The position numbers were made by a program, and so were the translations under genes. Shown piece after piece: positions 48,193 to 56,846 of a stretch of DNA of 64,000 nucleotides; the stretch's first letter is position 1; each line of letters begins with the position of its first letter. The notes below the pieces were generated by a model. It saw nothing but the letters and a program-made list of their open reading frames with translations, searched no databases and had not been told where the DNA came from. Location: NCBI GenBank assembly GCA_018266435.1, contig JAFEAL010000011.1, positions 1-64,000 of the forward strand, read 5' to 3'. Source of the DNA: Bacteroidota bacterium (GTDB lineage Bacteria > Bacteroidota > Bacteroidia > Cytophagales > Cyclobacteriaceae).

Positions 48193-48777
48193 TCATTGTT
48201 TAGTAGTCAGTTCAGTTAAAAATTTCATGAATTTAGGGGTGTTATAATTTCTCATCCCTATTTCTTTGTACACAATATTGCCTTGGGGTGAGATAACAAA
48301 AGTAGTAGGGATCGAAGGTACATTCAGTTGCTCGCTCAAGTAACCCGAAGGCATAAAAACAGGAAATGTAAATTCATTCTTTGCTACATATTTTTTTACT
48401 TTGTCGAGTTGCCCGTCTTTATCCAGCGAAAGCATAACAAATTCAATTTTTGTTTTATCAATGGTGTCAAATACTTTTTGAATGGAGGGCATTTCAGATC
48501 GGCACGGAGGGCACCAGGTTGCCCACAGGTTTAAAAAAATCGTTTTACCCTTGTAGGTTGAGAAGTCAATTTTATTTCCGGCCAGATCTTTGATAGTAAA
48601 GTCATAATCGAATGCTTCTTGGCGTTCTGTTGAAGTGGGGGATGCATTAACAAAACCCGCCTGAATAACTGCTCGCTGGGTGAAGGAAGATATTTCAGTT
48701 AATGCGCCTGTGACATAGAGCAGAGGAATGATCAGAAGCCACCTGTAGGAGCGTATAAAAACTTTCAATCGGGTCAT
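48193..48777 (-). CDS. TlpA/ResA-type thioredoxin-like protein
   Basis: A 194-residue membrane-anchored thioredoxin-fold protein: one N-terminal helix (WLLIIPLLYVTGAL) and an AhpC/TSA-Redoxin domain with the active site NLWATWCPPCRSEMP and late VPSIPTTFVI cis-Pro loop. It reduces or oxidises periplasmic thiols. I start it at ATG 48777; the TTG at 48798 gives seven more residues with no benefit. Operon partner of the TraB/GumN gene. Confidence 0.9.
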   Translation of the reverse strand: MTRLKVFIRSYRWLLIIPLLYVTGALTEISSFTQRAVIQAGFVNASPTSTERQEAFDYDFTIKDLAGNKIDFSTYKGKTIFLNLWATWCPPCRSEMPSIQKVFDTIDKTKIEFVMLSLDKDGQLDKVKKYVAKNEFTFPVFMPSGYLSEQLNVPSIPTTFVISPQGNIVYKEIGMRNYNTPKFMKFLTELTTKQ

Positions 48778-48825
48778 TCGTATAACATTTTTTACCAAAT
48801 GTCTTTATTTTGATAACTTTCCACA

Positions 48826-50634
48826 ATGAATTTTAAAAAGAAACTTGCGTTGCTCTCCCTTGCCTTGTCAGTTGGGGTTTATTTACAGGCGTATAGCCAA
48901 AAAATTAAGTACAAAGATTTGGTTCTGCTGCTCTCATCTAAACAATATGAAAAGGCTGAACCCTTTTTAAAAAAATACTTGAAAGAGAATTCAGATAACC
49001 CAAACGCTTATTTGTACATGGCCATTGTTTTTCAAGATAAAACAATGCGAATGGACCCCTTACTGCACACTGAAATATTGGCAACCAATCTTGACTCAGC
49101 ACTCATTTTTTATGACAAAGCTTTCAAAACCATTACTGAACGTGAATTGCGTAAAAACGATGATTATTATGAACCATATTCACGCAGAGACCCTCGCACC
49201 GGAAAATTCGTAATCAAACTTTCGGATGTACAATTATTTATTGACGATCAGGTAAAGTTTTGCAAAGAGAAAATGCATCGCGTTCGGCTACTGCACAACT
49301 ACTTTACCGCATCAGAAAAATCATACGCCCGTGCTAATTCAATATACAAGTCTTTGCAATCAACTTATGGTTCTGATAAGGTATTGTTTCTTCGATCTGA
49401 TGAAAAATTGATTGATAAACTAAAACATCTCGAACTGGTTTTTGACTCCAGCACACAGGCCTTTGACAGATACAAAACGGTTTCAAAGCAACTGGGCAAA
49501 ACCGGACATGATCAATTACTTGACCTGGTTGAAATCAAAGATTTTACAAGAGACGGATCATCGCTGGCTGATTTTTTGAAAGACGACTTAAAAGTGTGGG
49601 ATTACAAGCGCTGGGCAGCTGAAGCTACTGTTAAAATCGAGAAAGAAGTAAAACCGCTGCTGGCTAATTTGGTTGCTTACGATATTGAATTGAATAAACT
49701 ACGAGAAAAAATTAAGACCGATTCAATTTCGGTAAAGAATGACCTGACCAAACTGGTGAATAAATTATTAGAAGAGCAATTAAAAAAATACGACACCGAC
49801 CCTATGCCATTAGCGGTTTTTGCAATGAAGACAGCTGATTTGGAGTATCAGTCAGATGTGATCATCGATAAACCTATTAAAGACTCGGCTAATGTTCGTT
49901 TGAGGCTCAACACCATTGACAAAGAGCTAAAAGGATTAAAAAAAATAGACAGCCTTGCAACCTTGTTAGCAAAACGTAACCTGGAAGATGAAAGTCAGAA
50001 CTATAAAAACTTTATCAGCCGTGCATTTGGTAAAGTTACTGTGTTGCAAGAAAACATTGTAGCCATAAAAGAGTATGCCGAGCGGGAACTGATCAAGAAA
50101 CAAAAGCTGTGGGAAATTAACAGTCAAGCGCTGAAATGGTTGGTCAATGGTGCTGACTCAATTCCTTTATTTACCGAACAAAATCTTGATTTGAAATACA
50201 AGCCGTTGGTTATTGAAAATGAGAAGTTTACGTTTGGGTTAGTCTATCAGGATTCGCTCGCAAAAGGATATTTTTACAAGATAACTCCATCTAGAATTGC
50301 AGGGTATAAAGTAAATTTTTCTGTAGACCAGTTATCATTTATTAAAAGAAATTTTTCAATTTATAAAGGCTTGTGGACTATGAGTGCTTCGGCAGATACC
50401 CATTTTTTGTTGTACTATTCTACCCTGAAGATCAAAGAACAATTCAAATCAAGTTTGATTAAAATTAACCGCACAGATGGGCTGGTGTGGAGCAATAACT
50501 TTAACTTGGATTTCTTGCCTTCTGAAATTTCATTTAATAATGATACCGGTGAGGTATTGATCAAATTACTAGATGCAGATGGTTCGGCAAAGATTATGGT
50601 TGTGGATAAAAACGGAAAAGCAACAAAAAATTAA
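48826..50634 (+). CDS. Exported TPR-like helical protein
   Basis: A 602-residue exported protein (signal peptide to about AYSQK) starting with two TPR-like helices (YEKAEPFLKKYLKENSDNPNAYLYMAIVF), a long helical region (about 150-440) and a strand-rich end (YDVELNKLREKI onwards to VVDKNGKA). It resembles no family of known function. It is divergent from the TlpA gene and meets the small minus-strand gene at 50631-50634 by overlapping stops. Confidence 0.7.
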   Translation: MNFKKKLALLSLALSVGVYLQAYSQKIKYKDLVLLLSSKQYEKAEPFLKKYLKENSDNPNAYLYMAIVFQDKTMRMDPLLHTEILATNLDSALIFYDKAFKTITERELRKNDDYYEPYSRRDPRTGKFVIKLSDVQLFIDDQVKFCKEKMHRVRLLHNYFTASEKSYARANSIYKSLQSTYGSDKVLFLRSDEKLIDKLKHLELVFDSSTQAFDRYKTVSKQLGKTGHDQLLDLVEIKDFTRDGSSLADFLKDDLKVWDYKRWAAEATVKIEKEVKPLLANLVAYDIELNKLREKIKTDSISVKNDLTKLVNKLLEEQLKKYDTDPMPLAVFAMKTADLEYQSDVIIDKPIKDSANVRLRLNTIDKELKGLKKIDSLATLLAKRNLEDESQNYKNFISRAFGKVTVLQENIVAIKEYAERELIKKQKLWEINSQALKWLVNGADSIPLFTEQNLDLKYKPLVIENEKFTFGLVYQDSLAKGYFYKITPSRIAGYKVNFSVDQLSFIKRNFSIYKGLWTMSASADTHFLLYYSTLKIKEQFKSSLIKINRTDGLVWSNNFNLDFLPSEISFNNDTGEVLIKLLDADGSAKIMVVDKNGKATKN

Positions 50635-51080
50635 TTGCCGGTTAATTTTTTCCAGTCCTGATACCTCAGGTTAATACGCTGTTTCATTTTTTCATAGTTT
50701 TCCCAGCTATCCGTTACGTGGTATATAGAGGGTAATGATTTTACCAATACTTCATCGTAATCAGCCCGGTATAAGCCGCCACCGTAATAATAGTAGGTGA
50801 ACATGTTGCCTTCCCGGTTAAATAGTTCAAATCCTAAGTAGCCATCCCATATTTCACTTAATATGGTGCACGAAATCTCCTTTCTTTTAAAACGGAAAAT
50901 TTGGCCGGCTGCTTCTTCTTCAAAGAAATCAGAATACAAACCGGTTTCGATAACCCAGCCTAAGTACATCCCAATGTGTACGTAAGCCTGCTCGATGGGA
51001 AGGGAGTCAGGAAAGTTGCCTAAGAAATGACTTTTGGCATTGTCATACATTGTTTTTTGCATTTCGGCCTTCTTTTCCAT
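50631..51080 (-). CDS. Small protein of DUF7832-like family
   Basis: A 149-residue cytoplasmic protein (MYDNAKSHFLGNFPDSLP, AYVHIGMYLGWVIETGLYSDFF, YYYYGGGLYRADYDEVL). The beginning resembles uncharacterised proteins classified as DUF7832 or related to SMI1/KNR4-type neighbours, but I hold this loosely. Function unknown. It overlaps the TPR-like gene on the opposite strand by four bases at both stops. Confidence 0.55.
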   Translation of the reverse strand: MEKKAEMQKTMYDNAKSHFLGNFPDSLPIEQAYVHIGMYLGWVIETGLYSDFFEEEAAGQIFRFKRKEISCTILSEIWDGYLGFELFNREGNMFTYYYYGGGLYRADYDEVLVKSLPSIYHVTDSWENYEKMKQRINLRYQDWKKLTGN

Positions 51081-51153
51081 GCTTGTTTTTTTTCTCGAAA
51101 TGTAAGATTAATTCAGCAAATCTTAATGATTTTTTTGGCAGAGGTCGGTCGGT

Positions 51154-52104
51154 TTACTTAGGTAACTTATAGAAATCAATAGCAGAATTTTTTATTTTAA
51201 AATTAAAATAGCGAATCACGTTAAATGACAGAGAACCATAGTTAGTAAACGTCAGAGTTTCACCCGGCAGACTCTGAATAAAATTATACGTATAGTTGGC
51301 TTGAAATGTCCAACTATGTATTGAAAGGCTTAACGGAACGGATACATAGTAATTCAGTACACCAAACTCATTGTAATTTTTTAAATAATAGAGAGGCATA
51401 CCTTTGAGGTACCTCAGTACGGGATTGGGGTACAACTTGTAATCCTGCCACGAGTCATTACCCAACTGAACTGCAAACGTAGGGTAAAAAAATATCTGAC
51501 TAATTCCCAGCCAATTTTTCTTCTTCAGGTTCAGTGAAATAGCCGGGGTGATGCGGTGCCCATCCATCTGCCCAAAATAAAAACTGTAATCCAGCCGGAA
51601 TAAGAATGGTTTTACATTAAAAAAATTGGAAGAAGAAATGGAGTTTGTAAATGGTGAGCCATAACCATCGCTGTTGTAGGTATAAAAAAAATGACTGTAC
51701 TCTAAATTGAGTGTCCATTTTTTAACTGACTTAAGGTACCCAAAAGATGGGATGGAGAGAAACACGCTTGGATTGTATTCCTGGCTCCAATACGTTGTAG
51801 CATCAAGGTATAAGCCTGAGTTATGATAATAGGTGATACCGGGTGAAAGGCTAAACTGATTGGCTGCAATGCCTGAGTTTAAGGAAAGCACATTGCTATT
51901 ATAGCCCAACCGAGTTACCAGGCTTGAGCCAGTTTCTCCCACTTCGGGTATTTTTAATAAACTATCAATGAGTTGGAAAATGGAGAGTGAATCGGTTTCA
52001 GAAAAGTGTTGGTTGCTCGTTAGAGCGGATATTGGTTTGCCTGATTGTGCGCTTGTGGTCACAACAATACATGATGATATTGATATTATGGCAAGGCACT
52101 TCAA
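51154..52104 (-). CDS. Outer-membrane beta-barrel-like protein
   Basis: A 316-residue exported protein with signal peptide (ending TTSAQ) and alternating aromatic beta-strands (GLYLDATTYWSQEYN, FLFRLDYSFYFGQMD, WTFQANYTYNFIQ) like other outer-membrane barrels. No specific family recognised. It lies 21 bp after the Spy/CpxP-like gene and probably belongs to the ECF sigma operon. Confidence 0.65.
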   Translation of the reverse strand: MKCLAIISISSCIVVTTSAQSGKPISALTSNQHFSETDSLSIFQLIDSLLKIPEVGETGSSLVTRLGYNSNVLSLNSGIAANQFSLSPGITYYHNSGLYLDATTYWSQEYNPSVFLSIPSFGYLKSVKKWTLNLEYSHFFYTYNSDGYGSPFTNSISSSNFFNVKPFLFRLDYSFYFGQMDGHRITPAISLNLKKKNWLGISQIFFYPTFAVQLGNDSWQDYKLYPNPVLRYLKGMPLYYLKNYNEFGVLNYYVSVPLSLSIHSWTFQANYTYNFIQSLPGETLTFTNYGSLSFNVIRYFNFKIKNSAIDFYKLPK

Positions 52105-52125
52105 TTAAAAACGTGTATATAATCA

Positions 52126-52635
52126 TTAGTTTTTACGTTCCCTCAGCCTCATGTTTCGCTCACGTATCGTTTCGCTTCTTTGTTGTTGCAACCTTCGGTT
52201 GTTCAGCATTTGAATGATGGTGGTGCGAAAATCTCGTTCTGCCTGATGCAAATTTAGTATTTGTTGAGGAGTAATTACACTCTTCAGTTTATCTGAGTAT
52301 TCTTTTTCTAAGTTAATTTGATCTTGCTTGAGCTTAAGTCCTAAATCTACAAGTGCTTGCTGTTGCTTGGGGTCAGGATTGTTTTGGGTTGTAGTTTTTT
52401 CTGATTCTTTGTATTGGTTTCTCAGATCGAGACGTTTTTGCATAAACTCATTGTACACGGGCCAAAACTTTTCTGCCTGTTCGGTGGTTAGGTTGAGCCG
52501 TTGAGTGATGAAACCAATGCGGGCGGCTTTTATTTTTTCACGCGCTGTATTTTCGGTGGAGCCGGGGGGGGCATCTTGTGCCGGTGCCGTGAAAAAAAAT
52601 CCTAACCAAAACACTATCCAAACAATTCTTTTCAT
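52126..52635 (-). CDS. Spy/CpxP-like periplasmic helical protein
   Basis: A 169-residue protein (signal peptide MKRIVWIVFWLGFFFTAPAQ) with a helical LTxxQ-type body: NLTTEQAEKFWPVYNEFMQKR and SVITPQQILNLHQAERDFR, the two repeated motifs of Spy/CpxP-type chaperones. I start it at ATG 52635; a longer frame reading from 52680 enters the preceding gene. Part of the ECF sigma operon and may respond to envelope stress. Confidence 0.75.
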   Translation of the reverse strand: MKRIVWIVFWLGFFFTAPAQDAPPGSTENTAREKIKAARIGFITQRLNLTTEQAEKFWPVYNEFMQKRLDLRNQYKESEKTTTQNNPDPKQQQALVDLGLKLKQDQINLEKEYSDKLKSVITPQQILNLHQAERDFRTTIIQMLNNRRLQQQRSETIRERNMRLRERKN

Positions 52636-52639
52636 ACGC

Positions 52640-53299
52640 TCACAACTCATTTTCCAACTCACTTTGTAATTCTTTTTCATTCACATCATCATGGATCAAC
52701 CCTGAGTGCATTTGTAAATTTAATAAATCCAGTTCTTGTACATTAAAATGGGCTGACTCAATTAATTCAGTTATCGTCAACTCACTGTCACTTAAATAGG
52801 CCACCAGATGTTCGCTCTCCACTTCTTTTAGTTGGGCTTGCCAATCAGTAGCCGGGTTGGGGCGTAAGTACAGCATAAGTGCAATACCCAGGGTAATCAG
52901 AGGAAGCGCGTATTTTAAAGCCGGTTTCCAATTCCACAAAGGGAGATAATTGTGTTTTCTTTCGTTTTCAATCCGGTTTTGAATTTTCAGGGCAAGTTGA
53001 TCAAAATAACGGTCGGGTGTAGCAAATACACTTTTTCTCGGGAGATTGGTTAATACTTCACGGGTATCAATTGAGATGCCTTCAATTTTATTTTGAATAG
53101 CTAAAGGCAGTTGTTCAAAGTATTGTTGAGGCACTGGATAGATATTTTTCTTTGGTATTGTAGACAATACCTTACCTACCGTCATTCCAGTTTTTAGCTC
53201 TCCTTCAATACGCGTTACAATGCGGTAGGGCAACTGCTCGAAATACTCTGTGGGAACTTCGAAAATGTTCTTTTTTGATATTTCATCCAGCTTTTTCAT
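52640..53299 (-). CDS. Probable anti-sigma-like membrane protein with triple repeat
   Basis: A 219-residue protein with one membrane helix (ALKYALPLITLGIALMLYL, about 126-148). Its cytoplasmic N-terminus contains three copies of a roughly 38-residue unit (KKNIFEVPTEYFEQLPYRI, KKNIYPVPQQYFEQLPLAI, RKSVFATPDRYFDQLALKI). It starts 38 bp after the ECF sigma gene, so is probably its partner, an anti-sigma or similar regulator; this is inference from position. It has no recognised zinc anti-sigma motif. Confidence 0.65.
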   Translation of the reverse strand: MKKLDEISKKNIFEVPTEYFEQLPYRIVTRIEGELKTGMTVGKVLSTIPKKNIYPVPQQYFEQLPLAIQNKIEGISIDTREVLTNLPRKSVFATPDRYFDQLALKIQNRIENERKHNYLPLWNWKPALKYALPLITLGIALMLYLRPNPATDWQAQLKEVESEHLVAYLSDSELTITELIESAHFNVQELDLLNLQMHSGLIHDDVNEKELQSELENEL

Positions 53300-53337
53300 T
53301 TTATTTTAATCCTTTGATTGACTATCATTTAAAAAGT

Positions 53338-53877
53338 TTAATCATGAGATAAATATTCTTCAATTTTTTTTACAGCATGATGAAAACTGGCTTTTAGCGC
53401 GCCCACGCTGGTATTGGTTACTTGTGAAATTTCTTCGTATGACATCTCTTCAAAATACTTCATGTTAAAGACAAGCCGTTGCTTATCGGGCAGTGTGAGC
53501 AACGCTTTCTGAAGTTTAATCTGAATGTCGTCACCGGTAATATGGGCCGAGTTGTCCAGCTTAGAAGTTAGCTGCTGTGCCACATCTTCTATGGGTAAAA
53601 AAAAGCGTTTTCGTTTTTTACTCAGGTAGGAAAGACACTCGTTGGTGGCAATGCGGTAAATCCAGGTAAAGAGTTGTGAATCCTCGCGAAAATTGTCAAT
53701 GGCTTTATGCACTTTTATGAACACTTCCTGCGTGAGGTCATCCGCATCGTCATGATCAATTACCATTTTGCGTACCAGCCAATATACCCGTTGCTGGTAG
53801 GTGCGTACCAGCATATTGAACCCATAATTTTTGGTATCCGGATTCTTAATTTTTAGCAAAAGTTCTTTGTCTTCCAA
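53338..53877 (-). CDS. ECF-type RNA polymerase sigma factor
   Basis: A 179-residue sigma-70 family protein with region 2 (MVIDHDDADDLTQEVFIKV ... LFTWIYRIATNECLSYL) and region 4 (LPDKQRLVFNMKYFEEMSYEEISQVTNTSVGALKASFHHAVKKI). It begins the operon with its putative partner, Spy-like protein and barrel. By family it directs RNA polymerase to stress-response promoters. Confidence 0.93.
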   Translation of the reverse strand: MEDKELLLKIKNPDTKNYGFNMLVRTYQQRVYWLVRKMVIDHDDADDLTQEVFIKVHKAIDNFREDSQLFTWIYRIATNECLSYLSKKRKRFFLPIEDVAQQLTSKLDNSAHITGDDIQIKLQKALLTLPDKQRLVFNMKYFEEMSYEEISQVTNTSVGALKASFHHAVKKIEEYLSHD

Positions 53878-53930
53878 GGGAAGGAGAGGTTAGGTTGTTG
53901 GTTAGACACAATGGCTGACCATTCGTTTAA

Positions 53931-55010
53931 TCAAGTAAGTTTTTCTAGTGAATCGACCAATAATTCATATTGTTCTTTAGAGTGTGCGGGGAAATTGGCA
54001 AAACGAAGTTGTGTTTTTTTATTTTCGCCATATCCTTCTCCTGGTTGTATGCCGGCTTTCACTAACTCATCAGTAATCCATTTGGTTTTATCCTTGCAAT
54101 CGGCAACAATAACGGTTTGAGAGCGTACAGATTTGTCTTTAACAAAACACGAGAGTAACGGATGGTTATCTAATAGTTGGTAAAGAATAGCCGATTTATA
54201 TTCTGTTTCTTTTCGGATGGTGTGAATGCCCCGCCTCAAAAAATCTTCTACTACTTTGCCCAGCAGGTATATACCCAGCACATTGGGGGTTTCAGGGGTC
54301 TGATTTTTTTTTGCATTTTGAGCATAGAATGGCAGGGAGTGGTAGGTGCCAATCTGACGACCGTCAGCTAATAGTTTTTCAGCTTTAGTCAGGCACCGTT
54401 CGTTTACAATCCATACGCCCAATCCGGCAGGTAACCCAAACCCTTTTTGAACAGAGAAAAAAATAGAATCTATTTTACTGTAATCAAAAACCGGGTAAGG
54501 TAACGATGACACGGCATCAACAATTACCAATGCCTTGGGGTGGTTATGTCTGAACTGATTGATGAAGTTCATTGGTAGTGAAACACCGGTGCTGGTTTCG
54601 TTGTGTGTAAGGGCAATTAGTTCCACATTTTGACGTACGTCAGGGTTGGGTGAAAATGCTTTGCCTGATGGTACACTTATTTCTTCAGCGTTTTTTCCAA
54701 GTAATTTAGCGATCTCATAAAAACGTTTTGAGAAGGCTCCATTTATAAAGTGAAATGATCTTTCGGCCACAAGGTTTTGAATAGAACGTTCCCAAATTTC
54801 AGTTGCTGAGGCGGCAAAAAACACATAATATTCTTTTGGAATTTCTAATAGCGATTTCAGGTCTTCGGTAGTGTGCTGAAAAATGGCTTCAAATTCTTTG
54901 GTACGGTGGCCAAGTGAAGGAATGCCCTCGCGGAAGGCTTTTTTAAGATGATCTTCTACAGTAAAATAAATCTGTGATGGTCCCGGGCCAAAATGGGCAA
55001 AAGGTTTCAT
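53931..55010 (-). CDS. SerC-like PLP-dependent aminotransferase
   Basis: A 359-residue class V aminotransferase similar to phosphoserine or alanine-glyoxylate aminotransferases. Start MKPFAHFGPGPSQI, PLP-binding Lys in SVQKGFGLP, DAVSS loop before it, and late LRFANFPAHSKEQYELL. Phosphoserine aminotransferase normally has a distinct active-site His/Arg set that I cannot confirm; substrate remains probable 3-phosphohydroxypyruvate. Gene symbol is therefore left out. Confidence 0.8.
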   Translation of the reverse strand: MKPFAHFGPGPSQIYFTVEDHLKKAFREGIPSLGHRTKEFEAIFQHTTEDLKSLLEIPKEYYVFFAASATEIWERSIQNLVAERSFHFINGAFSKRFYEIAKLLGKNAEEISVPSGKAFSPNPDVRQNVELIALTHNETSTGVSLPMNFINQFRHNHPKALVIVDAVSSLPYPVFDYSKIDSIFFSVQKGFGLPAGLGVWIVNERCLTKAEKLLADGRQIGTYHSLPFYAQNAKKNQTPETPNVLGIYLLGKVVEDFLRRGIHTIRKETEYKSAILYQLLDNHPLLSCFVKDKSVRSQTVIVADCKDKTKWITDELVKAGIQPGEGYGENKKTQLRFANFPAHSKEQYELLVDSLEKLT

Positions 55011-55072
55011 TCAAAAATAGTTAAACTGCAAGTTGTAAAAGATTTTGCAAAGGAATCTCAACTTCAATTGCT

Positions 55073-55080
55073 TATCTTTG
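55073..55080 (+). promoter_or_regulatory. Bacteroidota -7 element before the 6S-like RNA
   Basis: TATCTTTG matches TAnnTTTG, the -7 element of Bacteroidota housekeeping promoters. A TTTG at 55044-55047 could be the -33 element, but the 25-base spacing is longer than usual. Transcription would start near 55086. Confidence 0.5.
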
Positions 55081-55085
55081 CTGCA

Positions 55086-55297
55086 TAATTCCCACTCGGG
55101 TTTGGGACACGTTTGCTGAACCTAACAAATAAAACAATACCGGGTGAAGCTTACTTCTAAAATCAGGCCTCATGCTGACTGAAGAGTCAGTACCTCGTGC
55201 TTAGCGCAGGTTAACAGTGGAAGATTGCGGAAGCCGGCAGCCCAAAACTTGTCTTAATAGGGTTCAGAAACCACCTACCAAGCCCGGTGGGTTTTAT
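55086..55297 (+). ncRNA. ssrS: Probable 6S RNA
   Basis: A long rod-like RNA: CCCAC (near 55089) pairs with GTGGG (near 55287), CGGGTTTGG pairs with CCAAGCCCG, and CTGAACC (near 55114) pairs with GGTTCAG (near 55261). A central part holds a tip hairpin CTGACTGAAGAGTCAG. It is followed by a T-rich tail and preceded by a TAnnTTTG promoter. This shape, length (about 210 nt) and lack of coding potential fit 6S RNA, which binds RNA polymerase. SRP RNA was considered but the conserved SRP loop is not seen. Identity is inferred from shape, not by covariance search. Confidence 0.6.
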
Positions 55298-56097
55298 TTT
55301 TGAAGGATATTCAGTTTTTGTTCTGTAAGCTTACGTTTTGTATCAAGCGAAAAGTCTCCATTCATCATCCAATCATAATACGCAGGTTCTTCTTTAAATA
55401 CTTGCTGCACCAGTTTGTTTTTGTGTTTTCCGAAATTGAAGATCACATCACCTTTTTGGTTTTTGACCATGCGTCCGGCCAGATCAACTAAATCATCGCT
55501 CACCAATTTTGAGAGTGATTCCATGTCGTTTTTAATAACTCCTATTTTATTATTGAGTCCATCGGTCACATCTTGTCCATCGTACTTACTTATTTGTGCG
55601 ATCAGCACCTCCAAAGATGCTTGCGTGTCGGCCCCAGCCGAGTGGGCATTTTCCAGATCTTTTTGACAATAGAATTTATAAGCCGATGACAAATTACGTT
55701 TTTCCATCAAGTGAAAAATGCGTTGTGCATCGATTATTTTTTTTCGCTGGTAATCAAAATCAACACCGGCTCTCAAAAACTCTTCCACTAATAGAGGTAC
55801 ATCAAATTTTAAAATATTAAAGCCGGCCAAATCGCACCCCTCCATGAACCGGGCATATTCCTTAGCCACCTCTTTAAAGGTTGGTTTGTCTTTTACGTCA
55901 TCGTTGGTTATTCCGTGTATGGCGGTTGACTCAGGTGGAATAGGAATGGTTGGGTTAACCAGGTTGGTCTTATGTATTTGTTCTCCATTAGGCATTATTT
56001 TGATCACGGCAATTTCAATGATTCGGTCACGCGAGGCGTTCACACCGGTTGTCTCTAGGTCAAAGCAACACAGAGGTATTTTCAGGTTTAACTTCAT
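55294..56097 (-). CDS. DnaQ-type 3'-5' exonuclease
   Basis: A 267-residue DEDD-superfamily exonuclease: FDLETTG (motif I), GFNILKFDVPLL (motif II), HSAGADTQASL (motif III) for two-metal nuclease chemistry; a C-terminal extension (VIFNFGKHKNKLVQQV ... YYDWMMNGDF) like that of RNase T/epsilon-type relatives. It probably trims DNA or RNA ends; it is not clearly the replicative epsilon subunit. Its stop overlaps the end of the 6S-like RNA on the other strand. Confidence 0.85.
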   Translation of the reverse strand: MKLNLKIPLCCFDLETTGVNASRDRIIEIAVIKIMPNGEQIHKTNLVNPTIPIPPESTAIHGITNDDVKDKPTFKEVAKEYARFMEGCDLAGFNILKFDVPLLVEEFLRAGVDFDYQRKKIIDAQRIFHLMEKRNLSSAYKFYCQKDLENAHSAGADTQASLEVLIAQISKYDGQDVTDGLNNKIGVIKNDMESLSKLVSDDLVDLAGRMVKNQKGDVIFNFGKHKNKLVQQVFKEEPAYYDWMMNGDFSLDTKRKLTEQKLNILQK

Positions 56098-56110
56098 GGA
56101 GGAGAATAAA

Positions 56111-56686
56111 TTATTGAAGGGCAGCTATGGCCCGGTAAAACTGCCCCGAAGAAACACCAATTCTTTTTACCAAGTCTTTTACCGCAGCTATATTTCGTAA
56201 GTCATCAGAGGTAGAAAGCCGGGTCTCGTATTTTTCTTTTGTGCTGGTAATCAGCACCGCCAGGCCATTTTGCATTTCGTGCTTCAGGGCAGCGTAAGGA
56301 GAGGCAGCTACATCTGCTCTTTGTATTTTAGCAATTCCTGATGAAGTGCTATCGCTCTCGTCATAAATGATGGCTCCACTTTTAGGTGTAGAGTCTGCCA
56401 ATGCTGAATACAATGTTTCTTCATCTTTGGATAACCCACTGAAAATCAATATGTGATGATGATAATCCAATAAATTATTTTGATTGCTTGGCTCAATGAT
56501 GATGAAGGGGCTGTCGTCATTTACCTCGGCAGAAGGGGTGGAGTAACTGCACTTTCGGTTGTTAAACTTTAATACAGATAGAATTAACTGTACAATTCGT
56601 TGACGGTTTTTTCCCAATACAAGGATGCGCTGTTTATCAACGTTTTGTGAATAGATGGTTGAAGGGCTTGATTGCATCTCGGGCAA
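56111..56686 (-). CDS. Truncated, degenerate Mur-ligase-like protein
   Basis: A 191-residue protein. It aligns by eye to the central domain of Mpl-type Mur ligases: LGKNRQRIVQLILSVLKFNNRK for the GKT(T)-helix segment ending in 'LKFHNRKFDY', FIIIEPSN for 'IIIEGDEY', ILIFSGLSKDEETLYSAL for the 'DHINVF' segment, and LRNIAAVKDLVKRIGVSSGQFYRAI for the late domain end. The ATP-binding GKTT is lost and the C-terminal ligase domain is missing. Likely not an active ligase; it could be a regulator or remnant. The family link is my reading and needs a profile search. Confidence 0.55.
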   Translation of the reverse strand: MPEMQSSPSTIYSQNVDKQRILVLGKNRQRIVQLILSVLKFNNRKCSYSTPSAEVNDDSPFIIIEPSNQNNLLDYHHHILIFSGLSKDEETLYSALADSTPKSGAIIYDESDSTSSGIAKIQRADVAASPYAALKHEMQNGLAVLITSTKEKYETRLSTSDDLRNIAAVKDLVKRIGVSSGQFYRAIAALQ

Positions 56687-56743
56687 AGTAAATCAAAATG
56701 TGGAAAGTTTTAAAATCGAATTTTACGAACTTTAGGTTGAATT

Positions 56744-56779
56744 CTATCAACAAAAATACTGTTGTTTGTTTGTTGATAG
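56744..56779. repeat. Inverted repeat upstream of dnaB
   Basis: CTATCAACAAA (56744-56754) is perfectly complementary to TTTGTTGATAG (56769-56779) across a 14-base loop. It lies between the Mur-like gene and the putative dnaB promoter. It may be an operator or a leader hairpin; there is no clear T-run to mark a terminator. Confidence 0.5.
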
Positions 56780-56797
56780 CCTGTAAAGAATACAACG

Positions 56798-56805
56798 TAC
56801 GTTTG
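56798..56805 (+). promoter_or_regulatory. Putative dnaB promoter -7 element
   Basis: TACGTTTG fits TAnnTTTG, 42 bases before the dnaB ATG. The arm of the inverted repeat just upstream contains TTTG at 56769-56772, at an atypically long 25-base spacing from it. Confidence 0.4.
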
Positions 56806-56846
56806 CTTTCTTACAAAAAAGCAACTCAGTACAACAACCACGAAGT

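Noticed and set aside
55086..55297. SRP RNA or riboswitch interpretation of the structured RNA
   Set aside because: The conserved SRP tip (GGTCAGGTCCGGAAGG-like) is absent, and neither neighbour starts just downstream on the plus strand, so a riboswitch has no target gene.
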